Positions 25,374-33,390 of a stretch of DNA of 64,000 bases are shown here, piece by piece (positions within the stretch are counted from its first letter, which is position 1; each line of letters opens with the position of its first letter). The translations under genes and the position numbers were made by a program. Origin of the DNA: Roseibium sediminicola. GTDB taxonomy: Bacteria > Pseudomonadota > Alphaproteobacteria > Rhizobiales > Stappiaceae. The stretch is from contig NZ_JALNMJ010000008.1 in assembly GCF_023156505.1 (NCBI RefSeq), positions 1-64,000 of the forward strand, in the 5' to 3' direction. Under the pieces are notes generated by a model that searched no databases, was not told the DNA's origin, and saw only the letters and a list, made by a program, of their open reading frames with translations.

Positions 25374-26270
25374 ATGGATGCGATTACGCGGATGCGCTGC
25401 TTCATTCAAGTTGTCGATTCAAACGGATTTTCCGCGGCTGCCAGGGAAATGGGCCGCTCCAAGGCGCTGGTCTCAAAATATGTCGGCGAGCTTGAAGATG
25501 AACTGGGTGTCCGGCTGTTGAACCGGACCACCCGCCAGGTGTCGCTGACCGAAGTCGGCGAGGCCTATTACAAGGAAGCGGTCGAGATCCTGCAGCGGAT
25601 CGACGACCTTCAGGCCTCCGTTCAATCCTCGCATCAGGAAGTCCGCGGCAGGTTGCGGGTGTCCGCGCCCCGCTCCATGGGCGATGATCTGCTCAACCAG
25701 GCGATGATGCATTTTCTGGTCAGATATCCGGAAATCAACCTGGATCTCCGGCTGGAGGACCGGTTTGTGGACCTGGTCGAGGAAGGTTTCGATCTGGCGG
25801 TTCGCGTGACGCAGCTGGATGATTCCAGCCTGATCGCGCGCAAGATCGCACCGTTCCGGACGGTGGTCTGCGCCAGCCCCGCGGCAATCGAGCGTTTTGG
25901 CGCGCCCGGCGTGCCCCAGGACCTTGCCACCCGTCCCTGCATCATCGACACGAACTACCGCTACAAGCAGAACTGGGCCTTTTACGACAAGGGCGAGCGG
26001 CAGTCGGTGGCCGTGAAGGGGCCGCTGGAAGTCAACAGCGCCGCCGCCGCCCGCGAGGCTGCCTTGTGCGATCTTGGGTTTCTCAGGACGCCGCTGTTCT
26101 TTGTCTCCGAAGACATAGGCAGCGGCCGGCTGGTGACGCTTCTGGAAGAGTATGAAGAGCCGATGCGCGGGATATACGCGGTCTATCCCCATCGACGCCA
26201 CCTGAGCGCCAAGGTGCGGGCCTTTGTCGACTTCCTGGTGGAGTGGTATGCGGACAAACCCAAGTGCTGA
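25374..26270 (+). CDS. LysR-family transcriptional regulator
   Basis: A 298-residue regulator with HTH (MDAITRMRCFIQVVDSNGFS, AAAREMGRSKALVSKYVGEL) and LysR substrate-binding domain (FVDLVEEGFDLAVRVTQL; IARKIAPFRTVVCASPAAIE). It belongs to the DsdC/CrgA-like group with a short linker. The ATG at 25374 is preceded by AGGAAG. It is downstream of DUF2937 and has no divergent target, so its regulon cannot be read from position. Confidence 0.88.
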   Translation: MDAITRMRCFIQVVDSNGFSAAAREMGRSKALVSKYVGELEDELGVRLLNRTTRQVSLTEVGEAYYKEAVEILQRIDDLQASVQSSHQEVRGRLRVSAPRSMGDDLLNQAMMHFLVRYPEINLDLRLEDRFVDLVEEGFDLAVRVTQLDDSSLIARKIAPFRTVVCASPAAIERFGAPGVPQDLATRPCIIDTNYRYKQNWAFYDKGERQSVAVKGPLEVNSAAAAREAALCDLGFLRTPLFFVSEDIGSGRLVTLLEEYEEPMRGIYAVYPHRRHLSAKVRAFVDFLVEWYADKPKC

Positions 26271-26410
26271 CGGCCCCGCCGTGAGCATTCCTTTGCTCTC
26301 AGGGCGGCTCGCATGTTTTTGCGATGTTGAAAAGCACACCGGCTGCCATATCCAGGCAGGCACGTGACGGCGGGGCGTACCGGGAGTAGGCGCCAAGTCC
26401 GTGGTTATAC

Positions 26411-26426
26411 TTAGATCGTTCTAGAA
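26411..26426. promoter_or_regulatory. Candidate TetR operator
   Basis: TTAGATCGTTCTAGAA contains the dyad TAGA-TCGT-TCTA (26412-26423), similar in shape to many TetR-family operators, about 60 bases upstream of the TetR gene. It is followed by an AT-rich stretch (AATATTTTTT) that could hold the -10 region. Confidence 0.4.
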
Positions 26427-26486
26427 TATTTTTTCCAGGCGAAGGTAAAACTTGAAAATTGTCTCGGCAACACCCACAGTCAAAAC

Positions 26487-27026
26487 ATGAATGACGCTCA
26501 GGAACAAATTGCGGCTCGTCTTGAGCAGGTGTTCTGGAGCCGGGGGTTCGCGGAGCCGAGTGTGCCCGAACTCAGGGCCGGTGTCGGCGTCAGCATGCGC
26601 ACGCTCTACCGTCATTTCCCCTCCCGGGAAGCCATGGTGCTGGGCGCGTTGGAACACCGCCACCGCCGCTACCTGACATATGTGCGTGAAGGCGTTCGCG
26701 AGCCCGGGCTGGCGGCCGCCGAACAGCTTTTCGACAAGCTGGGTGGCTGGATGCGCATGACCGAGGGCAAGGAATGTCTGTTTCGTCAGGCACTGGCGGC
26801 CAATCCGGACAGCGGCGACATCGAGGCGATGGTCAAGCGCCACAAGGGCGAGCTGCTGCGTTTTTTCGGCGAACTTGCCGGCAAGGACCAGTTCGCGACC
26901 CAGCTATACCTGCTTCATGAGGGCGTGACCGCCTGCTATGCTGAAATGGGCGAGACTGCGGTCGAGGACGCCAAGCTGCTGGTGCGCCAGATGTTCAAAT
27001 CCGCGAACGAGCGGCAGCTCTCCTGA
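26487..27026 (+). CDS. TetR-family transcriptional regulator
   Basis: A 179-residue repressor with N-terminal HTH (IAARLEQVFWSRGFAEPSVPEL, VGVSMRTLYRHFPSREAMVLGAL) and an all-helical ligand domain containing one cysteine in EGKECLFRQALAANPDSGDIEAMV. A dyad resembling a TetR operator lies ~60 bases upstream, consistent with autoregulation. The gene ends before a bidirectional terminator shared with the convergent dehydrogenase gene. No obvious target is adjacent. Confidence 0.87.
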   Translation: MNDAQEQIAARLEQVFWSRGFAEPSVPELRAGVGVSMRTLYRHFPSREAMVLGALEHRHRRYLTYVREGVREPGLAAAEQLFDKLGGWMRMTEGKECLFRQALAANPDSGDIEAMVKRHKGELLRFFGELAGKDQFATQLYLLHEGVTACYAEMGETAVEDAKLLVRQMFKSANERQLS

Positions 27027-27046
27027 AAATTTCTCTCAGCAACAAA

Positions 27047-27071
27047 AAAACGGCGGTTTGACCGCCGTTTT
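27047..27071. terminator. Bidirectional rho-independent terminator
   Basis: An 11-bp stem AAAACGGCGGT / ACCGCCGTTTT (27047-27057 and 27061-27071) with a TTG loop. A/T tracts on both sides serve the convergent TetR and dehydrogenase genes. Confidence 0.92.
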
Positions 27072-27095
27072 CTGTTTCGGCTCTTGAGGGATGCG

Positions 27096-28169
27096 TCAGG
27101 CGGCCTTGGCCTTGGCCAGCCGCTCTTCCGCCATGGTGTCGGCGACCTGTTCCGGCGTGGTCTCTTCTTTTGCGGCCCGCTCAAAGATGGTGGTCAGGGT
27201 GTCGCCGATGGCAAAGGTCTTTTGGCGCACCAGGTTGTCGCCGCCTTCGGGCGTTGCCAGCGCAATGGAGATCACGCCGCCTGCGTTGATCGCATAATCG
27301 GGTGCGTAAAGAATGCCGCGCTTGCGCAGGGCGATACCGTCCGCCGGGGTTTCCAGCTGGTTGTTGGCGGCTCCTGCGACGATCTTGGCCTGGATGTGCG
27401 GAACGGTCCGGGCGTTCAGGCCGGCACCGAGCGCGCAGGGCACGAAGATGTCCGCGTCGACCATATGGGCTTCGCCCGGATCGACGGCCGTGGCGCCAAA
27501 GGTTTCGATCGCCTTCAAGACGGCCGGGGCATGAATGTCGGAGACAATCAGCCTGGCGCCGGCGGCGTGCAACTGGCGGGCAACGTCGTAGCCGACATGG
27601 CCGAGACCCTGGACGGAGACTGTCTTGCCGTCGAGATCGCTGCTGCCGAATACATGTTTGGCCGAGGCCTTGATGCCTTCGAAGACGCCGAGCGCGGTGT
27701 AGGGGGAGGGGTCACCGAGGCCAGTGGCACTGGTGCCGCGCACATGATCGGTGTGGCGGGCGACCGTTTCCATGTCGTCCGGAGAAACGCCGACATCTTC
27801 CGCGGTGATATAGGTGCCGGACAGGCGCTCGACATGCCGGCCGAAGGCTTCCATCAGGGCCGGGGTCTTGTCCTTGCGTGGATCCGCGATGATCACCGCC
27901 TTGCCGCCGCCGAGATCGAGACCGGCCAGGGAATTCTTGTAGGTCATGCCGCGGGACAGGCGCAGGGCGTCGGTCAGGGCGTCGGCCGGCTTCTCATAGG
28001 GCCAGACACGGCAACCGCCGAGGGCCGGGCCCAGGGTGGTGTCGTGGACGGCAATGATCGCGCGCAAACCGGTGTCCGTGTCCTGAACGAAAACCACGTC
28101 TTCATGGCCGTTCATTTCCGGATGGTCGAAAACCGCGCTGTGATAAACAGATGTGTGCAAGGCGTTCAT
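27096..28169 (-). CDS. Leucine/Glu/Phe/Val-type amino-acid dehydrogenase
   Basis: A 357-residue NAD-dependent oxidative deaminase of the ELFV family. It has the glycine-rich catalytic lysine region GGGKAVIIADPR preceded by MTYKNSLAGLDLG, the Rossmann motif VQGLGHVGYDVARQL and the C-terminal AGAANNQL and DYAINAGGVI motifs. Length fits leucine dehydrogenase rather than glutamate dehydrogenase (~420-450). It converts branched-chain amino acids to 2-oxoacids with ammonium release. The upstream 245 bases to the DUF1007 gene hold its promoter; a small inverted pair (GTTCCT...AGGAAC) is present near 28270. Confidence 0.85.
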   Translation of the reverse strand: MNALHTSVYHSAVFDHPEMNGHEDVVFVQDTDTGLRAIIAVHDTTLGPALGGCRVWPYEKPADALTDALRLSRGMTYKNSLAGLDLGGGKAVIIADPRKDKTPALMEAFGRHVERLSGTYITAEDVGVSPDDMETVARHTDHVRGTSATGLGDPSPYTALGVFEGIKASAKHVFGSSDLDGKTVSVQGLGHVGYDVARQLHAAGARLIVSDIHAPAVLKAIETFGATAVDPGEAHMVDADIFVPCALGAGLNARTVPHIQAKIVAGAANNQLETPADGIALRKRGILYAPDYAINAGGVISIALATPEGGDNLVRQKTFAIGDTLTTIFERAAKEETTPEQVADTMAEERLAKAKAA

Positions 28170-28381
28170 AGCTGGCTCAGTAAGGTGGTTGTTGTTGTGA
28201 ATATTTTACGCCGAGATCCGGGAATAATGTCTTTATTCTCCTCATTTCCCGTCATACCTAGGCTGAAATGTTCCTGAATCAGCTGAAAGGAACGAAAATC
28301 ATTCCCTCGAGATTTTGCGCCGCGAAACACGGCCTGTCATCTTCCTGCCGTCTTCTCTGGCCATGGCTTGCCGAACGTGCC

Positions 28382-28398
28382 ATGTAAACATATTACAT
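28382..28398. promoter_or_regulatory. Candidate Zur-like operator before DUF1007-NicO
   Basis: ATGTAAACATATTACAT is a 17-bp dyad with perfect 6-bp arms (ATGTAA / TTACAT), 17 bases before the TTG start. Its geometry and about 10 of 14 informative bases match the TGTTATA-N-TATAACA type box bound by alphaproteobacterial Zur. The gene product's metal-related domains agree, but the match is imperfect. Confidence 0.4.
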
Positions 28399-28414
28399 TT
28401 CCAATCGAAGAGCG

Positions 28415-30328
28415 TTGATCGTGCGGTTCCAAATTGCTCCGTTGAACTGGTTCTGTCTGAAACTGGGTCGCAGATTGGTTCTGGGCCTTGCTGTCCTGCT
28501 GGCCACTGTGGCCGGGCTTGCGGCGCATCCGCATGTCTTTGTCGAGGCGCGCTCGAAGCTGGTGTTCGACGATGCCGGCGACGCCGTCGCAGTCCGCCAT
28601 GTTTTCCGGTTCGACGATGCCTTCACGGCCTTTGCCATTCAGGGTTTCGACAAAAACAATGACGGGGTCTATTCGCGCGAAGAGTTGAGCGAATTGGCTG
28701 AGGTCAATATCGAGAGCATGGCCGATTTCGGCTATTTCACCTTCGGCGACAACACCAGGATCGAACTCGATTTCAAGGCGCCGACGGATTATTGGCTCGA
28801 AGTGGCCACGGTGCCGCTGAAAGACTATTGGGCGATGAAGCCGGAAGACTTCGAAGCCATGCGGGAAGACGTCGACATGAACGGCGGTTCCATGCCGGAA
28901 ACGGTGGATCTGCTCGAGCTGCATTTCACCTTGCCGCTCAAGGACGCCAGCGACGCCGACCAGCCGATCACGCTTGATGTCTATGACCCGACCTATTACG
29001 TCGATTTCCGCTTCGGTCAGGAAGCGGACGCCGTCGGCACCGTAAACGCGCCTGGGACCTGCAGGGTCACACGCAATGAGCCGCCGCCGCTCGATGATGC
29101 CACGGCCTATGCGCTTTCCCAGATCGGTCCGGACCAGCGCGACCTGCCGCCGGAGCTGCAGTCAGCGGCCGCGACCCAGATCAACCAGATGATCGTGACC
29201 TGCGCCGCCACCGCGGCGCCTGCGGGCGCAGCACCGAAAACGACGGCTGCCGAGGCAATCGCGGCGGCGACGTCCGATCCCGAGGCCCCCGGAATGTCAA
29301 ACGCCGAACAGAAAAGAGCGGACGATGTCACCGCCGCCGTTCAACAGGATCTCGTCGTTATCGACGGCGTGAACCAGCCGGCGGTGCAGGTCGGGTTCCT
29401 TGATGAGGTTTTCGGCACGATCGCCGCCAAGCAGAAGGACTTCTACCAGGCGCTGGTCGCCAGTCTGAGAACGTTCCGGAGCAACCCGAATGCCGGATGG
29501 CTGCTGATGGGCCTGTCCTTTGCCTACGGCGTTTTCCATGCGGCGGGGCCGGGTCACGGCAAGGCGATCATTACGTCCTACGTGGTCGCGAACAATGAAA
29601 CGCTGCGCAAGGGCATTGTTCTGTCCTTCGCCTCCGCCTTCGCGCAGGCGGTGACCGCCATCGTTCTGGTGGGTGGGCTCGCGGTGGTGTTCAACCTGAC
29701 CAGCATCGCCATCCAGGACACAGCACTCTGGTTCGAGATCGGATCTTATGTGCTGATCACGGCCCTTGGCGGTTGGCTGCTGTGGCAGAAAGCGGCACGA
29801 CCGCTGTTGTCCAGCTTCGCCGGAAGCGCCGCCAACGAGGGCCTGGCGTTCGCCGGTGCCGGCCATGGTCATTCTCACGGCCACCATCACCACCATGATC
29901 ACAGTCATGGGCATCACCATCATGACCATGAAATCGGACCGGATGGGGTCTGTTCGACCTGCGGTCACGCGCATGCGCCGACACCGGACATGATCCAGGG
30001 CAAGATCACCCTGGCCCGGGCCGCATCCATCATTCTGGCGGTCGGGCTGCGTCCCTGCACCGGCGCACTCGTGGTTCTGGTCTTTGCCCTGTCCCAGGGC
30101 ATGATCGCGGCCGGCATCGCCTCGACGCTTGCCATGGCCGTCGGCACGGGCATCACGGTGTCGCTGCTGGCCGGACTTGCCGTCGGTGCCAAGGACCTTT
30201 CTGTCCGGCTCTTCGGAGAAGGCAGCCCGATGGCCAACCGCATTCACAGGACCATCGAAATCGTCGGGGCGGCCGTGGTGTTCCTACTCGGACTGACGCT
30301 GCTGATCGCGGCGGTCGGCTGGGGCTGA
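28415..30328 (+). CDS. DUF1007 - NicO fusion, probable metal (Ni/Co/Zn) transporter
   Basis: A 637-residue two-part protein. After a signal-like hydrophobic segment (LGLAVLLATVAGLAAHPHVFVEA) comes a periplasmic DUF1007 domain (about 25-225) with an EF-hand-like DKNNDGVYSREEL. An Ala/Pro-rich linker (about 225-320) leads to a NicO/RcnA-type membrane domain (about 345-637) with AYGVFHAAGPGHGKAIITSYV and VGLRPCTGALVVLVFALSQG. A His-rich cytosolic loop is at about 480-507. In many genomes these are two adjacent genes; here they are one frame. The start is TTG at 28415 or GTG at 28421. A Zur-like dyad lies just upstream. Confidence 0.87.
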   Translation: MIVRFQIAPLNWFCLKLGRRLVLGLAVLLATVAGLAAHPHVFVEARSKLVFDDAGDAVAVRHVFRFDDAFTAFAIQGFDKNNDGVYSREELSELAEVNIESMADFGYFTFGDNTRIELDFKAPTDYWLEVATVPLKDYWAMKPEDFEAMREDVDMNGGSMPETVDLLELHFTLPLKDASDADQPITLDVYDPTYYVDFRFGQEADAVGTVNAPGTCRVTRNEPPPLDDATAYALSQIGPDQRDLPPELQSAAATQINQMIVTCAATAAPAGAAPKTTAAEAIAAATSDPEAPGMSNAEQKRADDVTAAVQQDLVVIDGVNQPAVQVGFLDEVFGTIAAKQKDFYQALVASLRTFRSNPNAGWLLMGLSFAYGVFHAAGPGHGKAIITSYVVANNETLRKGIVLSFASAFAQAVTAIVLVGGLAVVFNLTSIAIQDTALWFEIGSYVLITALGGWLLWQKAARPLLSSFAGSAANEGLAFAGAGHGHSHGHHHHHDHSHGHHHHDHEIGPDGVCSTCGHAHAPTPDMIQGKITLARAASIILAVGLRPCTGALVVLVFALSQGMIAAGIASTLAMAVGTGITVSLLAGLAVGAKDLSVRLFGEGSPMANRIHRTIEIVGAAVVFLLGLTLLIAAVGWG

Positions 30329-30335
30329 AGACGAA

Positions 30336-31094
30336 TTACAGCCCGAGCCGCTTGACCCGGTAGGCGCGCACGGCGTCGCCAAACGCTTCAAACAGTCTCT
30401 TCGACGGCCCATCGGTCATGACCCAATATTCCGGGTGCCATTGGGTGGCGAGCACATAGCCGGCGCTGTCGCGAATGGACGCGGCCTCAATGGTGCCGTC
30501 TTCCGCGACCGCCTCGGCTGTCAATGCGTTGCCAAGCACGCCAACGGCCTGCCGGTGCAGGGAATTGACCTCAAACGGTTCCTCGCCGAGCACGGCTGCG
30601 AGGCAGCCGCCGCTGCTCACTTCCACCGGATGGGCAATGCGGAAGCGCTCGTCCTGCTGGTCGGAGGTCGGCGCGCGGTGGTCGTTCCGGCCCTCCAGGT
30701 CCTGGATTTCCGTATGAAGCGTTCCGCCCAGGGCGACATTCAGCTCCTGCATGCCCCGGCAGATGGCAAACACCGGAATGCCGCGTTCGACAGCGCGTTT
30801 CAGCAGAGGAAGCGTCGTGCTGTCGCGGGCAGGATCGTAGGGACCGTTTTCTTCCGTCGGTGCTTCGCCATAGAGCTCCGGATTGACATTGGAACGGGAT
30901 CCCGTCGCCAGAACGCCGTCGACTTGATCCAACGCAGCGTCCAGATCCAGGTCGGCGCCGAGGGACGGCAGGATCATTGGAATGGCGTCCGAGCCTTTCA
31001 CGACGGCCTGCAGATAGGTCGAGGTGGCGGCATGCCAGTTATAGCCCTCGATGGATTTCACATCGGCGGTTACCAGGACGAGCGGTTTGGTCAT
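30336..31094 (-). CDS. Gamma-glutamyl-GABA hydrolase-like peptidase C26
   Basis: A 252-residue class I glutamine amidotransferase-like hydrolase. The nucleophile elbow is FAICRGMQELNVALGG (catalytic Cys), and the His-Glu pair is in TQWHPEYW; the N-terminal VLATGSRSNVNPELYGE is typical of PuuD/peptidase C26. Members hydrolyse gamma-glutamyl-GABA in putrescine degradation or other gamma-glutamyl compounds. The ATG at 31094 (MTKPLVLVTADVKS) fits the family; the longer frame to 31214 does not. It is convergent with DUF1007-NicO, the stops only ~8 bases apart. Confidence 0.87.
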   Translation of the reverse strand: MTKPLVLVTADVKSIEGYNWHAATSTYLQAVVKGSDAIPMILPSLGADLDLDAALDQVDGVLATGSRSNVNPELYGEAPTEENGPYDPARDSTTLPLLKRAVERGIPVFAICRGMQELNVALGGTLHTEIQDLEGRNDHRAPTSDQQDERFRIAHPVEVSSGGCLAAVLGEEPFEVNSLHRQAVGVLGNALTAEAVAEDGTIEAASIRDSAGYVLATQWHPEYWVMTDGPSKRLFEAFGDAVRAYRVKRLGL

Positions 31095-31164
31095 TTGGAA
31101 GCCTGCGGAGAAGTGAGAATCAGGTCTCGAAATTAGAATGTGATCACAAAATAGAGGGCTTTTG

Positions 31165-31833
31165 TCAGTCCAGCAATCCCAGATCCTGCGCGACCTTGTA
31201 AAGTTGGGCGGCATTCTTGTTGCCGACCTTTTCGCGCAGGTTCAGACGGTGGGATTCCACCGTGCGCACGGAGATGCCGAGCTCCTTGGCGACTTCCTTG
31301 TTGGGCTGGCCCTTGGCGATCGCTGTCAGGACCTGGCGTTCCCGGTCCGTCAGGCCGTAAGGGTCCTCCACCGGCGCGGAGGTGCCGGAGCCGACCAGGG
31401 TGGGGCCGACGGCGGAAGAAAAATAATAGCCGCCATTGGCGACGCTGGTGATCGCGGTGATCATTTCCGCCGCGGATATGTCCTTCAGGATGTAGCCGCG
31501 CGCACCGGCCTGGACAACGCCGCGCACATATTCCGGATTGTCATAGACGGACAGGATCAGGACGGCGACCTGCGGCAGCGTCTTGCGGATCTGGGTGGCC
31601 GCTTCCAGGCCGTTCATCACCGGCATGGAGACATCCATCAGGAGCACGTCCGGCCGCAGTTCCTCGGCCAGCGCCAGAGCGTCGCGTCCGTTGGTCGCTT
31701 CGCCGACGACTTCCAGCTCCGGCACCTTGCGCAATCTGGCGCGTATGCCGTCACGCACCAGCTCATGGTCGTCGGCAAGAAGCACCCTGATGGGTCTGGT
31801 GAAGGATCTGGGGGAAGGTGAATGCACTGTCAT
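31165..31833 (-). CDS. NarL/LuxR-type response regulator
   Basis: A 222-residue two-component regulator: receiver domain (about 15-130) with acidic pocket ADDHE and phospho-acceptor Asp67 in LLMDVSMPVMNG, then a GerE HTH (about 155-215: LTDRERQVLTAIAKGQPNKEVAKEL, ISVRTVESHRLNLREKVG). It starts 7 bases after the stop of the sensor kinase gene, so both come from one mRNA. Because the TRAP transporter operon is divergent from the kinase, it is the likely target. The final gene of the unit, it is followed by the C26 hydrolase gene. Confidence 0.92.
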   Translation of the reverse strand: MTVHSPSPRSFTRPIRVLLADDHELVRDGIRARLRKVPELEVVGEATNGRDALALAEELRPDVLLMDVSMPVMNGLEAATQIRKTLPQVAVLILSVYDNPEYVRGVVQAGARGYILKDISAAEMITAITSVANGGYYFSSAVGPTLVGSGTSAPVEDPYGLTDRERQVLTAIAKGQPNKEVAKELGISVRTVESHRLNLREKVGNKNAAQLYKVAQDLGLLD

Positions 31834-31840
31834 AAACCCA

Positions 31841-33202
31841 TCATGCCGCTTTTGCGGCCAGATTGTCGAGCGGCATCTGGACCCGGATCTTGGTGCCACC
31901 GGCTGCGCGCCGGCTCAGGGTCAGTTTACCACCGTAGGTCTCGATCCGCTCGCGCATGTTGCGGAAGCCGAGACCGGTGGATTTGGGCATCGGCCGCGGC
32001 AGGCCGACGCCATTGTCTTCCACGCACAGAACCAGATGCTGCAGGCCGACCTTGAGGCTGATGGTGACCTCGCTGGCATGCGCGTGCCTTGCGACATTGG
32101 TCATGCATTCCTGAACCACGCGATAAAGCGCGGTCTTGGCCCCTTCCGACAGGCGGCTGTGGCACTGTTCGGCGGTCACATTGACGATGATGCCCGACTG
32201 GCTCTGAAATTCCTTGCCAAGGCTGCCGAGGGCGGCGGCAAGGCCCATGTCGTCGAGAACACTGGGCCTGAGGTCGCGCGAGATCCGCCGGACTTCGGCG
32301 ATGGTGCCGTCCAGGGTTTTCAGGCATTTGGCGGCCTGGGCCTGCAGATCTGGTTCGCGGTTGGCCTCGCTGTGGATCAGTTCGACGCCATATCGGACCG
32401 AGACAAGCAGCTGCGAGATGCTGTCGTGCAGTTCGGTCGAGACCCGTTTGCGCTCCTGTTCCTGGACCTGGAAAATCCGGTTGGTCAGTTCCTTCAGCTT
32501 GCTGTCGGCGAAACGCTGCTCGGAAAAGCGCACACCTGCAATCAGCGTTCCCGCGATGATGATCGCGGCAAGTGTGATCATGAAGATCACGAACAGCGTC
32601 TGGCGGATCGAGCGGGCGAAGTCGGCGCGAATGGCGGCGACCTCGCGGGCGATGTCGTCGGTGTAAAGGCCGGTGCCGAGCATCCAGTCCCACTTGTCGA
32701 GCAGAATGGCGTAGCCGAGCTTCTCCTCGATCGTGCCGGTGGAGGGCTTGTGCCAGACATATTGGTGGAAGCCGCCGCCGTCCTTGGCCGCAGCGATCAG
32801 GTTGCGGATGACATGGTCGCCATTGTCGTCCTGCAGGTCCCACCAGTTGCCGCCGACAAGATGGGGCAGCTTGGGGTGGACGATGTTGGTACCGTCCAGC
32901 GTGTAGACGAAGAAATAGCCGTCATAGTCGAAGGTCAGGTTCTGCAGGATTTCCTTGACTTCCTGTTGCGCGGCTTCCCGGCCGTTGGGCTCTTCCTTGT
33001 AGATCTGTTCGATCGAAGTCAGGGCCAGACTGACATAGTTTCGGATTTCCTGGCGTTTCGCCGACAGGATGCGCTGTTCCACTTCCCTTGTCTGGGCGTT
33101 GATCAGCTCCCTCGACTGGTAATAGGTGGCGCCGCCGATCAGCAGCGACACCGCGACCAATGGCAGGATCGTGATGAGCAGCAATTTTGTCTTGAACGTC
33201 AC
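31841..33202 (-). CDS. Cache-domain sensor histidine kinase (HisKA_3 type)
   Basis: A 453-residue membrane kinase. TM1 (about 5-27), a periplasmic single Cache domain (about 35-200, containing DYDGYFFVYTLDGTNIVHP and WDWMLGTGLYTDDI), TM2 (about 203-226), then HisKA_3 dimerisation with ERKRVSTELHDSISQLLVSV (His259) and HATPase with VVQECMTNVARHAHA and VEDNGVGL. I chose GTG at 33202 (MTFKTKLLLITI; AGAGGG 8 bases upstream); ATG at 33244 lacks a ribosome site. sCache domains of this kind sense small carboxylates, which agrees with the divergent TRAP transporter for such compounds. Confidence 0.9.
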   Translation of the reverse strand: MTFKTKLLLITILPLVAVSLLIGGATYYQSRELINAQTREVEQRILSAKRQEIRNYVSLALTSIEQIYKEEPNGREAAQQEVKEILQNLTFDYDGYFFVYTLDGTNIVHPKLPHLVGGNWWDLQDDNGDHVIRNLIAAAKDGGGFHQYVWHKPSTGTIEEKLGYAILLDKWDWMLGTGLYTDDIAREVAAIRADFARSIRQTLFVIFMITLAAIIIAGTLIAGVRFSEQRFADSKLKELTNRIFQVQEQERKRVSTELHDSISQLLVSVRYGVELIHSEANREPDLQAQAAKCLKTLDGTIAEVRRISRDLRPSVLDDMGLAAALGSLGKEFQSQSGIIVNVTAEQCHSRLSEGAKTALYRVVQECMTNVARHAHASEVTISLKVGLQHLVLCVEDNGVGLPRPMPKSTGLGFRNMRERIETYGGKLTLSRRAAGGTKIRVQMPLDNLAAKAA

Positions 33203-33259
33203 CAAATTCGCCCTCTTGTTGCGCGAGGCAATGCCGCACCGCATTTCTGTTGCGTCAGT

Positions 33260-33277
33260 CTCGGTAGTATTACTGAG
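33260..33277. promoter_or_regulatory. Dyad between kinase gene and TRAP operon (candidate regulator site)
   Basis: CTCGGTAGTATTACTGAG is an 18-bp imperfect dyad (CTC-GTA-TA-TAC-GAG matching) in the region shared by the divergent kinase and TRAP operons. NarL-type regulators bind paired heptamers of similar size. It is a natural candidate for the adjacent response regulator. Confidence 0.45.
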
Positions 33278-33390
33278 AAGCTGCGCAGAACCACGAATAG
33301 CGCTGAGCCCCTTGGGTCAACTAGACATACGCCGAGATCGGTGCAAGTGTGTACCCGGTCCGCTATCGGGTCCGATTAGGGAGGAAACTA

